Shown piece by piece: positions 1 to 8,755 of a stretch of DNA of 64,000 nt. Every line of letters starts with the position of its first letter. Position 1 is the stretch's first letter. A model generated the notes under the pieces. The model was not told the origin of the DNA, searched no databases, and saw only the letters and a program-made list of their open reading frames with translations. The position numbers were made by a program, and so were the translations under genes. The DNA comes from Marinobacter subterrani (GTDB lineage Bacteria; Pseudomonadota; Gammaproteobacteria; Pseudomonadales; Oleiphilaceae), in NCBI RefSeq assembly GCF_001045555.1, contig NZ_LFBU01000002.1, positions 806,001 through 870,000 of the forward strand. The letters are read 5' to 3'.

Positions 1-1
1 G

Positions 2-640
2 CTTCTGGTCTGGTTTGGCCGACAGTCGGTGCCCGGCGTCACCTGGAACTGGCAACCGGTCCGAAAACAGGAACTGTTTCGCCGAGGCATCGGTCGAAAT
101 CGGGCTGCGTTGGCGACCAGGGCCGATTGGGTCTGGTTTACCGACTGTGACCTGATGTTCCGGGAGAATTGCCTCGATACGCTCGCAGAGGTTCTTCAGG
201 GCCGTCGGGATGCACTGCTGTTTCCTGAAGAGGAACGAACCACTGATTTGCTGGCGGAGGATAATCCGATGCTTCGCGCCGGCGCCAGTGAGCCTCAGGT
301 TCTGGACATCGACACCACGACTTTCACCACACGAAAGATTGCAAAGGCAACCGGTCCGCTGCAGATTGCTCACGGCGATGTGTGTCGCGCTGTGGGTTAT
401 TGCCGGAACATCGCGCTCTATCAGAAGCCTGTGGAGAGTTTTGCGAAGTGCCATGAAGATCGGGCTTTTCGCTGGTTATTGCGGAGCCAGGGCCAGCCCA
501 TTGAAGTGCCGGGCGTTTACCGCATACGCCACATCGCCAAGGGCCGATACACCGGCAGCGAAACCCGGAGCAAGTTCCGGACATGGTTGCGGGTCTGGCA
601 GTCGCGGTGGCGGGATTGGCGGCAGGGTAGATCCTCATGA
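2..640 (+). CDS. Glycosyltransferase, GT2-like, 5' end cut by window
   Basis: Probable sugar transferase of the GT-A fold, acting at the cytoplasmic face of the inner membrane in polysaccharide or LPS assembly. The reading frame is open from base 2 with no stop, so the N-terminus lies outside the window; the GTG at 29 is only the first start-like codon visible. The stretch WVWFTDCDLMF carries a DCD triad in the position of the metal-binding DxD motif of GT2 enzymes. The preceding GIGRNRAAL resembles the ARNxA segment of galactosyltransferase-type GT2 members. The TGA stop overlaps the ATG of the next gene (ATGA), so the two are translationally coupled. The sugar specificity cannot be read from the sequence. 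Confidence 0.7.
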   Translation, partial: LLVWFGRQSVPGVTWNWQPVRKQELFRRGIGRNRAALATRADWVWFTDCDLMFRENCLDTLAEVLQGRRDALLFPEEERTTDLLAEDNPMLRAGASEPQVLDIDTTTFTTRKIAKATGPLQIAHGDVCRAVGYCRNIALYQKPVESFAKCHEDRAFRWLLRSQGQPIEVPGVYRIRHIAKGRYTGSETRSKFRTWLRVWQSRWRDWRQGRSS

Positions 641-1608
641 GTTCCGCGCCGCGTATCGCTTTCATTACGCCTACCTGGGCCGGCGACCTGGAGCACTTCC
701 GGGTAATGCGGCGCTCTTTCGAGCAGTCACCGCTGGCCGGCTTTGATCACTATGTGGTTGTTCAGGACGAAGATCTCTCCCTGTTCGAGGCGTTTCGCAA
801 TCGCCCAGGCCTGAAGCTGCTTTCCACCCGGGATGTCTTGCCGGCAGAAGTTGAGTACCGGCGGGCAAGGGCACGAAAACTCTCGGAGCGTTTTGGCCGG
901 GATTTCACCCGGATTTGCGGCAGCTTGAAGCGATTGTTTTCCTGGCCGTTGTGGCCCGCCTACACCGGTTGGCATACGCAGCAACTTTGCAAATTCAAAC
1001 TCGCCAGTGAGCTGGATGCCGATACCGCAGTCATACTGGACTCAGATGTGGTTGTCACACCTGCTGCCGGCGCCGGGGATTTCCTGGGCGCTTCAGGTGT
1101 TGTGTGTTTCGCAACCTGGAGCCGTCGAGCCGATCTTGGGGGCAAGGTAAAAAACTGGGTGGTTGAATCCGAATGGCTGGCAGGCGCAAGCGAGCCTGCA
1201 GACCCCGTCAACGTGTATTTTGATACCCCCTTCGTGCTCGATCGGGAGCTCCTTGCCTCGGCTATGGCCGATCTTGGAAATAGGACTGGCAGAGACTGGT
1301 GGTCTGCTCTGCTGGAGCGTCCCCCTCGCAGGTGGTCCGAATTCGGTTTTTATAAAGCCTACCTGACGCACAGAGTTCCTGCGGCCGCTGTTGATTGGCG
1401 TGAGCCTCCGTTCTTTCGTTACGTCTACGACACCAGTAACCCCCAGCGTGTCATCGACACGGTGTGCGAAATGATGGAGGATCCCGCTGTTCACTATGTC
1501 ACCATTCATTCTCAGGCGAGTGGCCGGGAAAACTGGGATCCGCAGGCTTATCTCAAGCCGCTCCTTTCATTGATCAATCGTGGTGACTTCCGAAACAGCT
1601 GCCGCTGA
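637..1608 (+). CDS. DUF6492 family protein, probable glycosyltransferase
   Basis: 323-residue protein resembling the DUF6492 family often found in polysaccharide loci. It starts RIAFITPTWAGD, a typical first beta strand of a nucleotide-sugar binding domain. It holds GWHTQQLCKFKLA (about residues 110-123) followed by AVILDSDVVV, whose DSD could serve as a DxD metal site. No signal peptide or membrane segment is evident. It overlaps the upstream glycosyltransferase by 4 bp and is followed 33 bp later by another one, so it belongs to a sugar-transfer operon. Family membership is from memory of motifs; the donor and acceptor are unknown. Confidence 0.65.
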   Translation: MSSAPRIAFITPTWAGDLEHFRVMRRSFEQSPLAGFDHYVVVQDEDLSLFEAFRNRPGLKLLSTRDVLPAEVEYRRARARKLSERFGRDFTRICGSLKRLFSWPLWPAYTGWHTQQLCKFKLASELDADTAVILDSDVVVTPAAGAGDFLGASGVVCFATWSRRADLGGKVKNWVVESEWLAGASEPADPVNVYFDTPFVLDRELLASAMADLGNRTGRDWWSALLERPPRRWSEFGFYKAYLTHRVPAAAVDWREPPFFRYVYDTSNPQRVIDTVCEMMEDPAVHYVTIHSQASGRENWDPQAYLKPLLSLINRGDFRNSCR

Positions 1609-1641
1609 CTTTACTGAAGACAATGGAGACAAGCTGTAGGC

Positions 1642-2550
1642 ATGACGATCCTGACGGTCTGTATTTTCTCGTTCAATCGGGGCAGATACCTTCGCAACTG
1701 CGTGGAGTCAATTCGCACCTGTATCCCTGAGGCTGATATCGTCATCTTTGATGACAACAGCGACGATCCGGAGACCCTCGCCTATCTCGAAGAGGCCGCC
1801 GTCAGTTGCCGCATCGTGGAGCCCGGAGAAATCGGCACCATCAAACATGGCGGGCTCTACCACAACATGAATGCTGCGCTGGACCTGCTCAGGGATCGGT
1901 CATTACTGTGTTTTCTGCAGGACGACACGCAGCTGGTGCGTCCCGTTTCTTACTCTGAAATGAATGAGATGGACGAGCTGCTTGATCGAACTCCCGGGCC
2001 CGGATTTGTTCACCCATGTTTCATTCGGGGGATCGATCTCAGCAAGCGCCCGGTTACGACTCTGGCCGGGCCAGCCAGCGCATTTTTTTATCGCCAGGAC
2101 ACAGGGCAAAGCGCCGGTATTCACTATTCGGACCTGGTGGTCTTCAAGCCTGGCCGGCTAATTGCCGCTGGCTGGCGTTTTCATCAGTCCGAGCCGGCAA
2201 ACGACCGGCAGGCAAAAGAACTGTTCGGAATGATGGCTTATATGTGGCTGCCGTTTGCTATGTGGTTGCCGGAGGTGCCCGCCTATCGGGGCAAGAAGAA
2301 AACACTTGGTTTGCGCCTGGCAGAAAAGAAGAAGCAGGTAGGCTTTTACCCATTCAGACTTCTTTCGGATGACGAGGTTGAGCGGACCAGGGAGCAGGAG
2401 CCTCCCCGATTACCAGTTGCCGAGGATTTTCTTGAATGCACTTCCGGCTCGCCCCCAAAGCCGTGGACTTACAACCCGCTAACAGGGCTAAGGTTGCTGA
2501 AACATCTGAACAACCTCGAGGTCGCTTTTCGGCGATGGTTCAAGCTTTGA
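1642..2550 (+). CDS. GT2-like glycosyltransferase, member 1 of a convergent paralogous pair
   Basis: 302-residue GT-A type protein. The N-terminus LTVCIFSFNRGRYLRNCVES is the classic first strand and helix of family 2 transferases. DDNSDDPET follows as the nucleotide-binding acidic loop, and CFLQDDTQLVR (about residues 91-101) supplies a DD motif. The C-terminal half contains PFAMWLPEVPAYRGKKK and a GFYPFR segment. Nearly all of these landmarks recur in the gene at 2614-3525 on the opposite strand, so the two are paralogs facing tail to tail. It ends the forward run of genes that begins at the left edge. The substrate is unknown. Confidence 0.7.
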   Translation: MTILTVCIFSFNRGRYLRNCVESIRTCIPEADIVIFDDNSDDPETLAYLEEAAVSCRIVEPGEIGTIKHGGLYHNMNAALDLLRDRSLLCFLQDDTQLVRPVSYSEMNEMDELLDRTPGPGFVHPCFIRGIDLSKRPVTTLAGPASAFFYRQDTGQSAGIHYSDLVVFKPGRLIAAGWRFHQSEPANDRQAKELFGMMAYMWLPFAMWLPEVPAYRGKKKTLGLRLAEKKKQVGFYPFRLLSDDEVERTREQEPPRLPVAEDFLECTSGSPPKPWTYNPLTGLRLLKHLNNLEVAFRRWFKL

Positions 2551-2613
2551 CTGGCTCGATCAGGATGCCCGGGTTGTCTTCGGCGAAAGTGTCTGGAAAA
2601 TGTTTCTTGCCGT

Positions 2614-3525
2614 TCAGCTTTTTCGAGTCAGTTTTTTTAAAAAATCTTCAAGCTTCGCCAGCTTTCGTAAGAGCCGGTAACGTCGGAGAGGGTCGTATAT
2701 CCAGGGCGATTTCAGGCCTCCAACGGCGATGCGGAGGTAGTCTTCGGCAATGGGAACCTGTTGTGTCGGGCGTGTTCGTAGGGCTTTTACGCTCTGCTCA
2801 CCCATGATTCGAAATGGGTAGAATCCGGCCTGGTTGACGATTTCGGCCAATCTGAAAGTAAAACTTTTTTTCTTGTTGCGATAAGCCGGCGGGTTTGGCA
2901 ACCACATGGCAAAGGGCGCATACATATAGCCCATTTCGAGGAAGTTCTCTTTCGCCTGTTGTTCGTTCTCAAATTCGCCGGGGACAAATCTCCAGTTCAC
3001 GGCCTTGAGGCGATCGCTCCGGGTCACAGAAATGTCGGAGTAGTAGACCCCCGCTACCTGTTTGCGGCTCCGGTGTTCACAGACATAAACCCCCCGGTCT
3101 TCGTAATAAACAAAGCGATCCAGAGTTCGCTGCCGGGTAATCCGCTTCTGGAAAACCGGGGCGAGAAAGCCGCCACTCGGGAACTTTTCGAAGTAACCCT
3201 CCATGAACTGGAGGTCCTGCTCATCAATTTGTCGCACCAACTGGGTATCGTCCTGCAGAAAGCAGATCAGGCAGTCGTCCTCGACTGATTCAATGGCTCT
3301 CTGCATGTTGGTGTAGAGTGCGCCGTGCTGGTCGCCGGAGGCCTTGTCATCGCGCCTTCGGACCTCGTGCCGGGTCTCAATGTCCCGGAGTATTTGCTGG
3401 GTTTCCGGGTCATTGCTGGCATCGTCGTAGACAATAACCTGGTGATCGGGGGCACAGGTTTCGATGGATTCAATGCAGTTTTTCAGGTGGGGGCCACGGT
3501 TGTAGGAAAACACGAAGAAAATCAA
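2614..3525 (-). CDS. GT2-like glycosyltransferase, member 2 of a convergent paralogous pair
   Basis: 303-residue paralog of the gene at 1642-2550. Shared landmarks in the same order are an FSYNRGPHLKNCIESIETC start, DDASNDPET, CFLQDDTQLVRQ, PFAMWLPNPPAYRNKKK and a GFYPFR segment. The start is a TTG whose last bases overlap the TGA of the upstream gene (TTGA). An AGGAG lies about 7 bases before it, and translation from this TTG puts the first beta strand directly at the N-terminus, so I accept it. The gene lies in the reverse operon with the GT2 at 3522-4364 and the YejM-like gene. Likely role: transfer of one sugar in the LPS or capsule chain. Confidence 0.7.
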   Translation of the reverse strand: MIFFVFSYNRGPHLKNCIESIETCAPDHQVIVYDDASNDPETQQILRDIETRHEVRRRDDKASGDQHGALYTNMQRAIESVEDDCLICFLQDDTQLVRQIDEQDLQFMEGYFEKFPSGGFLAPVFQKRITRQRTLDRFVYYEDRGVYVCEHRSRKQVAGVYYSDISVTRSDRLKAVNWRFVPGEFENEQQAKENFLEMGYMYAPFAMWLPNPPAYRNKKKSFTFRLAEIVNQAGFYPFRIMGEQSVKALRTRPTQQVPIAEDYLRIAVGGLKSPWIYDPLRRYRLLRKLAKLEDFLKKLTRKS

Positions 3526-4364
3526 TTGGGGGCTCCTGTGGCCTGGTGCTGAAGGTGCTGCTCGATGCCATGCTCTGTGCGGATGATACGTTCCCTGTCG
3601 ATTTTTATGCGATGCTGCTTGTTGGCGGCGACGATGCCGGGATCGACATACCCCCGGGCGTGGTCCAGGTGAATCACGATGGCATTATACCGAACGTGTT
3701 TCGGTTTGATGCCCAGGTTGACAAGCCGCACACCAAACTCCCGATCCTCGCCCCCGTAGGCCATGGTTTCATCAAAGCCGTTGACCGCCAGAACGTCTTT
3801 TTTCCATGCGGACCCGTTGGAGCCCTTGAACCGACAGCGTGTCGGGGTCAGCGTATTGAACAATCGGGCCTGCCAGTGGCTGGCCGTGAGCTTGCTGTTC
3901 TTGTAGCTGGATTTCAGGCCATGGGTTTTCAGCCAGGACAGCTCAAAACAGCGGCCGGAGATAATGTCGTCCCGGGTTATGGCCTGGCTGATCTCCATCG
4001 GGAGCTTATGGTACCCGCCGGAAAGGTAACGCCCTGGTTCGGCTTCGGAGGCATGCACCTCCAGAAAGTCACGTCTTGGTATGCAGTCGCCATCGGTAAA
4101 AACCAGATAGTCCGACTCGGATTCCAGAACGCCCATATTGAGAACGCGGCATTTCCGGAAGCCGTCGTCTTCCTGCCATACATGCTTGATGGGCAGGCCG
4201 GTTGCCTGGCGCATGCGATCGATACATTGCCGTGTTTCGTTGGTCGATCCGTCATCGGCAATGATCAGCTCGAAAGCCCTGTGGGTCTGCATGCTGTAGC
4301 CCCAGAGTACTTTTTCCAGCCACTCCGGTGAGTTGTAGGTACTGATGATGACGGAAAGCTTCAT
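3522..4364 (-). CDS. Family 2 glycosyltransferase
   Basis: 280-residue GT2 protein with the full signature: MKLSVIISTYNSPEWLEKVL, then IIADDGSTNET, then YLVFTDGDCIPRRDFL, in which DGD is the DxD metal site. Next comes FKGSNGSAWKKD and GFDETMAYGGEDREFGVRL, where the ED pair is the usual catalytic base region. I start at the ATG at 4364 because the first strand begins there. The frame is open to a TTG at 4394 directly abutting the preceding stop, which would add ten residues without an obvious ribosome site. The stop overlaps the next gene. GT2 members with this C-terminal galactosyltransferase-like region act on LPS or capsule precursors; the sugar is not assignable. Confidence 0.8.
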   Translation of the reverse strand: MKLSVIISTYNSPEWLEKVLWGYSMQTHRAFELIIADDGSTNETRQCIDRMRQATGLPIKHVWQEDDGFRKCRVLNMGVLESESDYLVFTDGDCIPRRDFLEVHASEAEPGRYLSGGYHKLPMEISQAITRDDIISGRCFELSWLKTHGLKSSYKNSKLTASHWQARLFNTLTPTRCRFKGSNGSAWKKDVLAVNGFDETMAYGGEDREFGVRLVNLGIKPKHVRYNAIVIHLDHARGYVDPGIVAANKQHRIKIDRERIIRTEHGIEQHLQHQATGAPN

Positions 4365-4394
4365 AATTTCAGGCCTGGGCGAGTCTGGCTCCAA

Positions 4395-6248
4395 TTATTG
4401 ATAAAACCGGGACAGCTCCTCAAGTACTTGCAGGGTTACCGAGGGTTTGAGCTGGTAGTCTTTCACGGCTTCCAACTGCCGGTTTACCACGTCGACATTG
4501 CCGGATGCATGGGTGACGACTTTCAGATCCCTGGTCAGCAATGCATAGTCCATATAGCTGTGTGCGATGCTCCATTCCCTTTCCCGGGGCGTGAAAAGGC
4601 CGTTGCCGGTTGCGTAGGTCGCGGCTGGCGTCTGGCTGCAGCCAAGTGCCCCTTTCATCAGCGTGGGTGCAATGTCGAAGTTTTCGGTCCGGTAATCTAT
4701 CCGTTGGGCCTTCTTGCCAGGCCAATGCACCACCATGGGGACGCGCAACTGATACTGGCCGAAGTTACTTCCATGGCCCCAGTAATTCATGCCGTATTCG
4801 TTGAATTCCTGGCCGTGGTCGCCGGTAATCAGAACAATTGTGCTGTCGAGCAGATGCCGGCTCCGGAGATCATCCAGAACCCGCCCAACCTGATTGTCCA
4901 CGTAGTGCAATGTGGATTTGTAGTTGTTCTTGATCAGTTCCGGATTGAAGTCCTGGTCCAGTTCCAGCTTGTTGACAGTCTCCCAGTAGGGCTGGAATTT
5001 CACGGGGTAGTCGTCCGGCACCATGTGATTGTGGGGCGTATCGTAGAACAGGAAGCCGAAAAACGGCTGCTCGGGATTGAGCCCGGACCTGGTGAACGCC
5101 AGCCAGTCATCGGTAATGCGGACGTCGCGATCCCAGGAATGCTGGCCCGGCGTTTCCAGTCGCAGGTCCGGAATCGAGGAAAACACATTCTGGTCAAAGG
5201 CCGGGCTCACCAGCGTCGCTGAGCCGAGTATCTCGGTCTGGTAGCCCAGCTCCTGCATCCGGCTGATCGTAACCGGTGGCTTCTTGGCGGCGGTGAAGGC
5301 GTCCCAGTAGCTGGCGGGCAATGAGTAGAACAGGGTAAAGATTCCGGGCTTGGTGGCGTTGCCGTTGCTGTAGTGTTTCTCGAAAATCAGATTGCTTTGG
5401 GCAAATTCGTAGATGTTGGGCATCCAGCGTGGGTCAAGCATGTCCCAGCGGGCGCCTTCGACCACGATCATCAATACGCTCAGTTTACGGGCCGGATCTT
5501 TGCACTGTAACGGCCGGGTAGGGTAGTTCAGTTGCCCCCCGTGGTTAACATTGCCAAGGGCCTGCGCGGCCTGATTGTCCCGGACTTTCTGTGGGTCTAC
5601 CAATCCGTGCTCGTTCATGAACCGCTTGGCGGTAGCGGCGTAGTAGAGCGGTACGTGACGGGTGATGCCGGTGATGCGGCTGTCGTAATTGGCTTCCGCC
5701 CAGGCATGCCAGCCGTGGGCGCCAAGCTGCAGGGCGAACATGAGGGTGAACGCGGCGCCAAGCCAGCGGGCCCTCGGACGTTTGCGCCAGAGAGCGATCG
5801 CGATAACGGCCTCGGTTACCAGGATGCCGATAAAAATGCCGATGGCCGACGCCCAGAGTTGCCAGGAGAAGGAAAAGATCTCGGTTCCACCCCCGAGGGC
5901 CAGCTCCAGTACGAAAGCGGAAAGGTGAAAGCGGTAAAGGGAATACGCCACCGCGTCTGTTGCAAGCACGGCAATGCCAATGCCGGCATACAGCACGGAC
6001 AGCACCGACAGCACCCGGCGGGCCGGTAGCAGCATGGCAATCATTACCAAAGGCAGCCCGGCCAGCCAGGCCAGCAGCGCGAATTGTCCGGGAAGGAGTA
6101 TGCTGACGTAAGTGGCGGTCTCGCTATCGGGAATGTTCATCCACGGCAAATAGCGAAGCCCGACCAGCAGGGCGAAGAGCCCGTTCACAAAGATAAACCA
6201 GGAAGCCCAGGCAGTCCGTTGCCCGGGCGTGTTGTTACTGCACTTCAT
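4395..6248 (-). CDS. YejM-like inner-membrane protein, DUF3413 plus sulfatase/LtaS-type domain
   Basis: About 617 residues from the ATG at 6248; the open frame runs further up but would overlap manC. There are five membrane segments in the first 181 residues (about 16-32, 46-74, 80-103, 132-154 and 162-181). A periplasmic alkaline-phosphatase-fold domain follows. The region SNGNATKPGIFTLFYS closely resembles E. coli YejM (PbgA/LapC), which regulates LpxC turnover and LPS levels. Residues matching the LtaS metal/nucleophile set are all present: Glu264, Thr299, Asp477 and His478. It therefore could be an active phospho- or phosphoethanolamine-type transferase or hydrolase rather than only a sensor. 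It lies between manC and glycosyltransferases, which supports an LPS role. Confidence 0.75.
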   Translation of the reverse strand: MKCSNNTPGQRTAWASWFIFVNGLFALLVGLRYLPWMNIPDSETATYVSILLPGQFALLAWLAGLPLVMIAMLLPARRVLSVLSVLYAGIGIAVLATDAVAYSLYRFHLSAFVLELALGGGTEIFSFSWQLWASAIGIFIGILVTEAVIAIALWRKRPRARWLGAAFTLMFALQLGAHGWHAWAEANYDSRITGITRHVPLYYAATAKRFMNEHGLVDPQKVRDNQAAQALGNVNHGGQLNYPTRPLQCKDPARKLSVLMIVVEGARWDMLDPRWMPNIYEFAQSNLIFEKHYSNGNATKPGIFTLFYSLPASYWDAFTAAKKPPVTISRMQELGYQTEILGSATLVSPAFDQNVFSSIPDLRLETPGQHSWDRDVRITDDWLAFTRSGLNPEQPFFGFLFYDTPHNHMVPDDYPVKFQPYWETVNKLELDQDFNPELIKNNYKSTLHYVDNQVGRVLDDLRSRHLLDSTIVLITGDHGQEFNEYGMNYWGHGSNFGQYQLRVPMVVHWPGKKAQRIDYRTENFDIAPTLMKGALGCSQTPAATYATGNGLFTPREREWSIAHSYMDYALLTRDLKVVTHASGNVDVVNRQLEAVKDYQLKPSVTLQVLEELSRFYQ

Positions 6249-6300
6249 ATTGTGAGTTTCCGATACCAAAGCTGAGGAAAGGTGCGTCTGACGGTCGGGA

Positions 6301-7722
6301 TCAGGTTCTGCCGTATATATCCTTGAAGCGAACGATGTCGTCTTCACCCAGATAAGAACCTGACTGCACCTCGATCAGCTCCAGATCAATGACGCCGGGA
6401 TTCTCCAGGGAGTGAATCTGGCCAATCGGAATGTAGGTGGACTGGTTTTCGGTAACCAGATAGGTCTTTTCGCCGTTGGTCACTTTTGCTGTCCCACTCA
6501 CCACGATCCAGTGCTCAGCCCGGTGGTGGTGCATCTGCACTGACAGCTTGGCACCGGGTTTGACGGTAATTCGCTTTACCTGGTACCGGTTGCCGTTGTC
6601 GATGGAATCGTAGACGCCCCAGGGCCGGTAGACTTCCCGGTGATTCATGTGTTCGTGCCGGCCGTCACCCTTGATGCGTTCAACCACTTTTTTGACGTCC
6701 TGGACTCTGTCCTTGTGGGCGACCAGCAGGGCATCCTTGGTCTCGATAATCACCAGATCCTTTACCCCGACGGTCGCCACCAGGCGGCTGTCCGCCCGGA
6801 CCAGTGTACTTGCGGTTTCGTGGGCCATCACATCGCCCGCGAAGCTGTTGCCGCTCGGGTCCTTTTCAGAGACGTCCCAGAGAGCCGACCAGGAGCCGAT
6901 GTCACTCCATCCGGCATCAAGGGATACCACCGCTGCACTGTCGGTTTTTTCCATGACGGCGTAGTCGATGGAGTCTTCCGGGCATTCGGCAAAAATGCTT
7001 TCGTTCACCCGGGTGAAGTGTAGGTCTTCGCTGGCTTCCTCAAGCGCGGCCTGGCAGATAGCGAGGATGTCTGGCCGGTGCTTTTCCAGCTCCGCAAGAT
7101 AGCGGCGGGCACCGAACAGGAACATGCCACTGTTCCAGAGGAAGTCGCCCGAGGCGAGGTATTTTTCTGCGGTTTCAAGATCCGGTTTTTCAACAAACCG
7201 GCTCACGACGAAGCTGTCCCCGGCCAGTTGTTTGCCGCGCTGGATGTAGCCATAACCGGTCTCGGCGTGCCCGGGCACGATACCGAAAGTGACCAGCTTG
7301 CCCTCCCGGGCCAGCGGCACGGCGCTGGCAATTCCCTGCTGGAACGCAGCGACATTCTTGATCAGGTGGTCCGCCGCCAGCACCAGCATCAGCGGGTCTT
7401 CGGCACTGTCATCGGCGGCCCGTGCCAATTGCAGGGCGGCCAGCGCGATGGCCGGTGCGGTGTTGCGGCCGCAGGGCTCAAGAATGATGCGAGCGTCGTT
7501 ATACCCGGACTGGCGCATCTGCTCGGCAGCCAGAAACCGGTGCTCCTCGTTACAGATGAGCAGTGGATCCGTCGCGTCGATGCCTTCCAGCCGGGCAACT
7601 GTCAACTGCAGCATGGACAGGCGATCATCCGTCAGCTTCAGGAACTGCTTGGGGTTCAGTTGCCTGGAAAGGGGCCAGAGGCGAGAGCCGGTGCCGCCGG
7701 CCATAATAACGGGATGGATCAT
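6301..7722 (-). CDS. manC: Mannose-1-phosphate guanylyltransferase / mannose-6-phosphate isomerase
   Basis: 473-residue bifunctional type II enzyme making GDP-mannose from mannose-1-phosphate and GTP; the C-terminal cupin can interconvert fructose-6-P and mannose-6-P. The N-terminus carries the nucleotidyltransferase signature [26 protein letters not shown] lies mid-domain, and the cupin histidines are in [14 protein letters not shown] near residue 395. The length is normal for the AlgA/ManC/CpsB class. A GGAG six bases before the ATG supports the start. It heads the reverse operon and is divergent from the ELM1-family gene at 7830. It supplies an activated mannose donor to the surrounding transferases. 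Confidence 0.93.
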   Translation of the reverse strand: MIHPVIMAGGTGSRLWPLSRQLNPKQFLKLTDDRLSMLQLTVARLEGIDATDPLLICNEEHRFLAAEQMRQSGYNDARIILEPCGRNTAPAIALAALQLARAADDSAEDPLMLVLAADHLIKNVAAFQQGIASAVPLAREGKLVTFGIVPGHAETGYGYIQRGKQLAGDSFVVSRFVEKPDLETAEKYLASGDFLWNSGMFLFGARRYLAELEKHRPDILAICQAALEEASEDLHFTRVNESIFAECPEDSIDYAVMEKTDSAAVVSLDAGWSDIGSWSALWDVSEKDPSGNSFAGDVMAHETASTLVRADSRLVATVGVKDLVIIETKDALLVAHKDRVQDVKKVVERIKGDGRHEHMNHREVYRPWGVYDSIDNGNRYQVKRITVKPGAKLSVQMHHHRAEHWIVVSGTAKVTNGEKTYLVTENQSTYIPIGQIHSLENPGVIDLELIEVQSGSYLGEDDIVRFKDIYGRT

Positions 7723-7829
7723 GTTCTGCTCCGCATTCTAGATTATTTGTGGCTGGGTGGATGTTACCATAACGGTTTTTTATGCCGGCACATTAATAAC
7801 AGGCGCGGCTAGGGAAGGGGAGCGACGTT

Positions 7830-8714
7830 TTGGTACAGGTACTGGTCGTCAGTGATGGCAAGGCCGGCCACAGGAATCAGTCTCTGGGGCTGGCGGAAGC
7901 TCTGGTCCGCTTGCGCCCAGGCCTGTCCATCGAGCAGGTTGCCCCCATGTCGCGCTTGCAGGCGTTGTTCGCCCTGATTTCCGGCCGGTGTGCCCTGGCG
8001 AAGGGTAAACCTGCTCTGGTTATTGGCGCAGGGCACGGAACCCACCTCACGTTGCTGGCCCTGAAGCGGTGTTGGCGCGTGCCGGTTATCGTGCTGATGA
8101 AGCCCAGCCTGCCTTTGGCGCTGTTTGATCTGTGCCTGATTCCGGAGCACGATCGGCCGCCGGATCGTGGTAATGTCATCGCCACAAAAGGTGCGTTGAA
8201 TCGTGTCGGGAATGCCGCCAAGGTGGCGGGCTCGGGCATGATTCTGGTCGGGGGACCCTCGAAAAGTAATGGCTGGGACGAAGAGCACCTGCTCGGGCAG
8301 ATCCGGGCACTGATTGAGCGTAGTCCATGTTCCTGGGTTCTGACGACATCGCGGCGCACTCCGGCCTCTACGCAGGAGAAACTGCAGTCCATGGACGGTG
8401 TCGAGGTCTACCCTGCCGGGCAGACCGCACCGGGTTGGCTGCCGGAAAAACTGGCCACGGCAGAGCAATGCTGGGTGACCGAAGACAGTGTCTCCATGAT
8501 CTACGAAGCGCTGAGCGCGGGCTGTGCCGTGGGCGTCTTCGGAGTGCCGTGGAAGCGCGAGGGGCGACTGTTGCTGGGTGTAAACAGGCTGAAAGAGCAG
8601 GGCTTGCTGACAGCGTTTGAACAATGGTCCGGCAACTCGCTGCCGGCGCCGAAACAGGCATTTAACGAAGCCGGGCGATGCGCGGGCAAGGTCATTGCAA
8701 GAGGGTGGTTGTAA
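7830..8714 (+). CDS. ELM1 family (DUF1022) protein, first copy
   Basis: 294-residue member of the family named after plant mitochondrial fission protein ELM1, which in bacteria sits among LPS and surface-sugar genes. The fold is expected to be GT-B-like. Landmarks are VLVVSDGKAGHRNQSLGLA at the start, ALVIGAGHGTH, VLTTSRRTP, and VTEDSVSMIYEALSAG near residue 220-235. The last resembles the nucleotide-sugar binding C-terminal motif of GT-B enzymes. The start is TTG with GGGGAG seven bases upstream. A paralog is encoded at 11705-12745, and the two bracket two GT4 genes and a deacetylase. A glycosyltransferase-like function is an inference; the biochemistry of the bacterial family is unknown to me. 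Confidence 0.75.
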   Translation: MVQVLVVSDGKAGHRNQSLGLAEALVRLRPGLSIEQVAPMSRLQALFALISGRCALAKGKPALVIGAGHGTHLTLLALKRCWRVPVIVLMKPSLPLALFDLCLIPEHDRPPDRGNVIATKGALNRVGNAAKVAGSGMILVGGPSKSNGWDEEHLLGQIRALIERSPCSWVLTTSRRTPASTQEKLQSMDGVEVYPAGQTAPGWLPEKLATAEQCWVTEDSVSMIYEALSAGCAVGVFGVPWKREGRLLLGVNRLKEQGLLTAFEQWSGNSLPAPKQAFNEAGRCAGKVIARGWL

Positions 8715-8755
8715 GTGTGCCAGCGGTTTGAGCGGCGGTGTAACCGGGAAAGCAG

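Noticed and set aside
4365-4394. TTG start for the GT2 gene directly abutting the preceding stop
   Set aside because: No ribosome site is seen, and the ten added residues precede the conserved first strand; the ATG at 4364 fits better.
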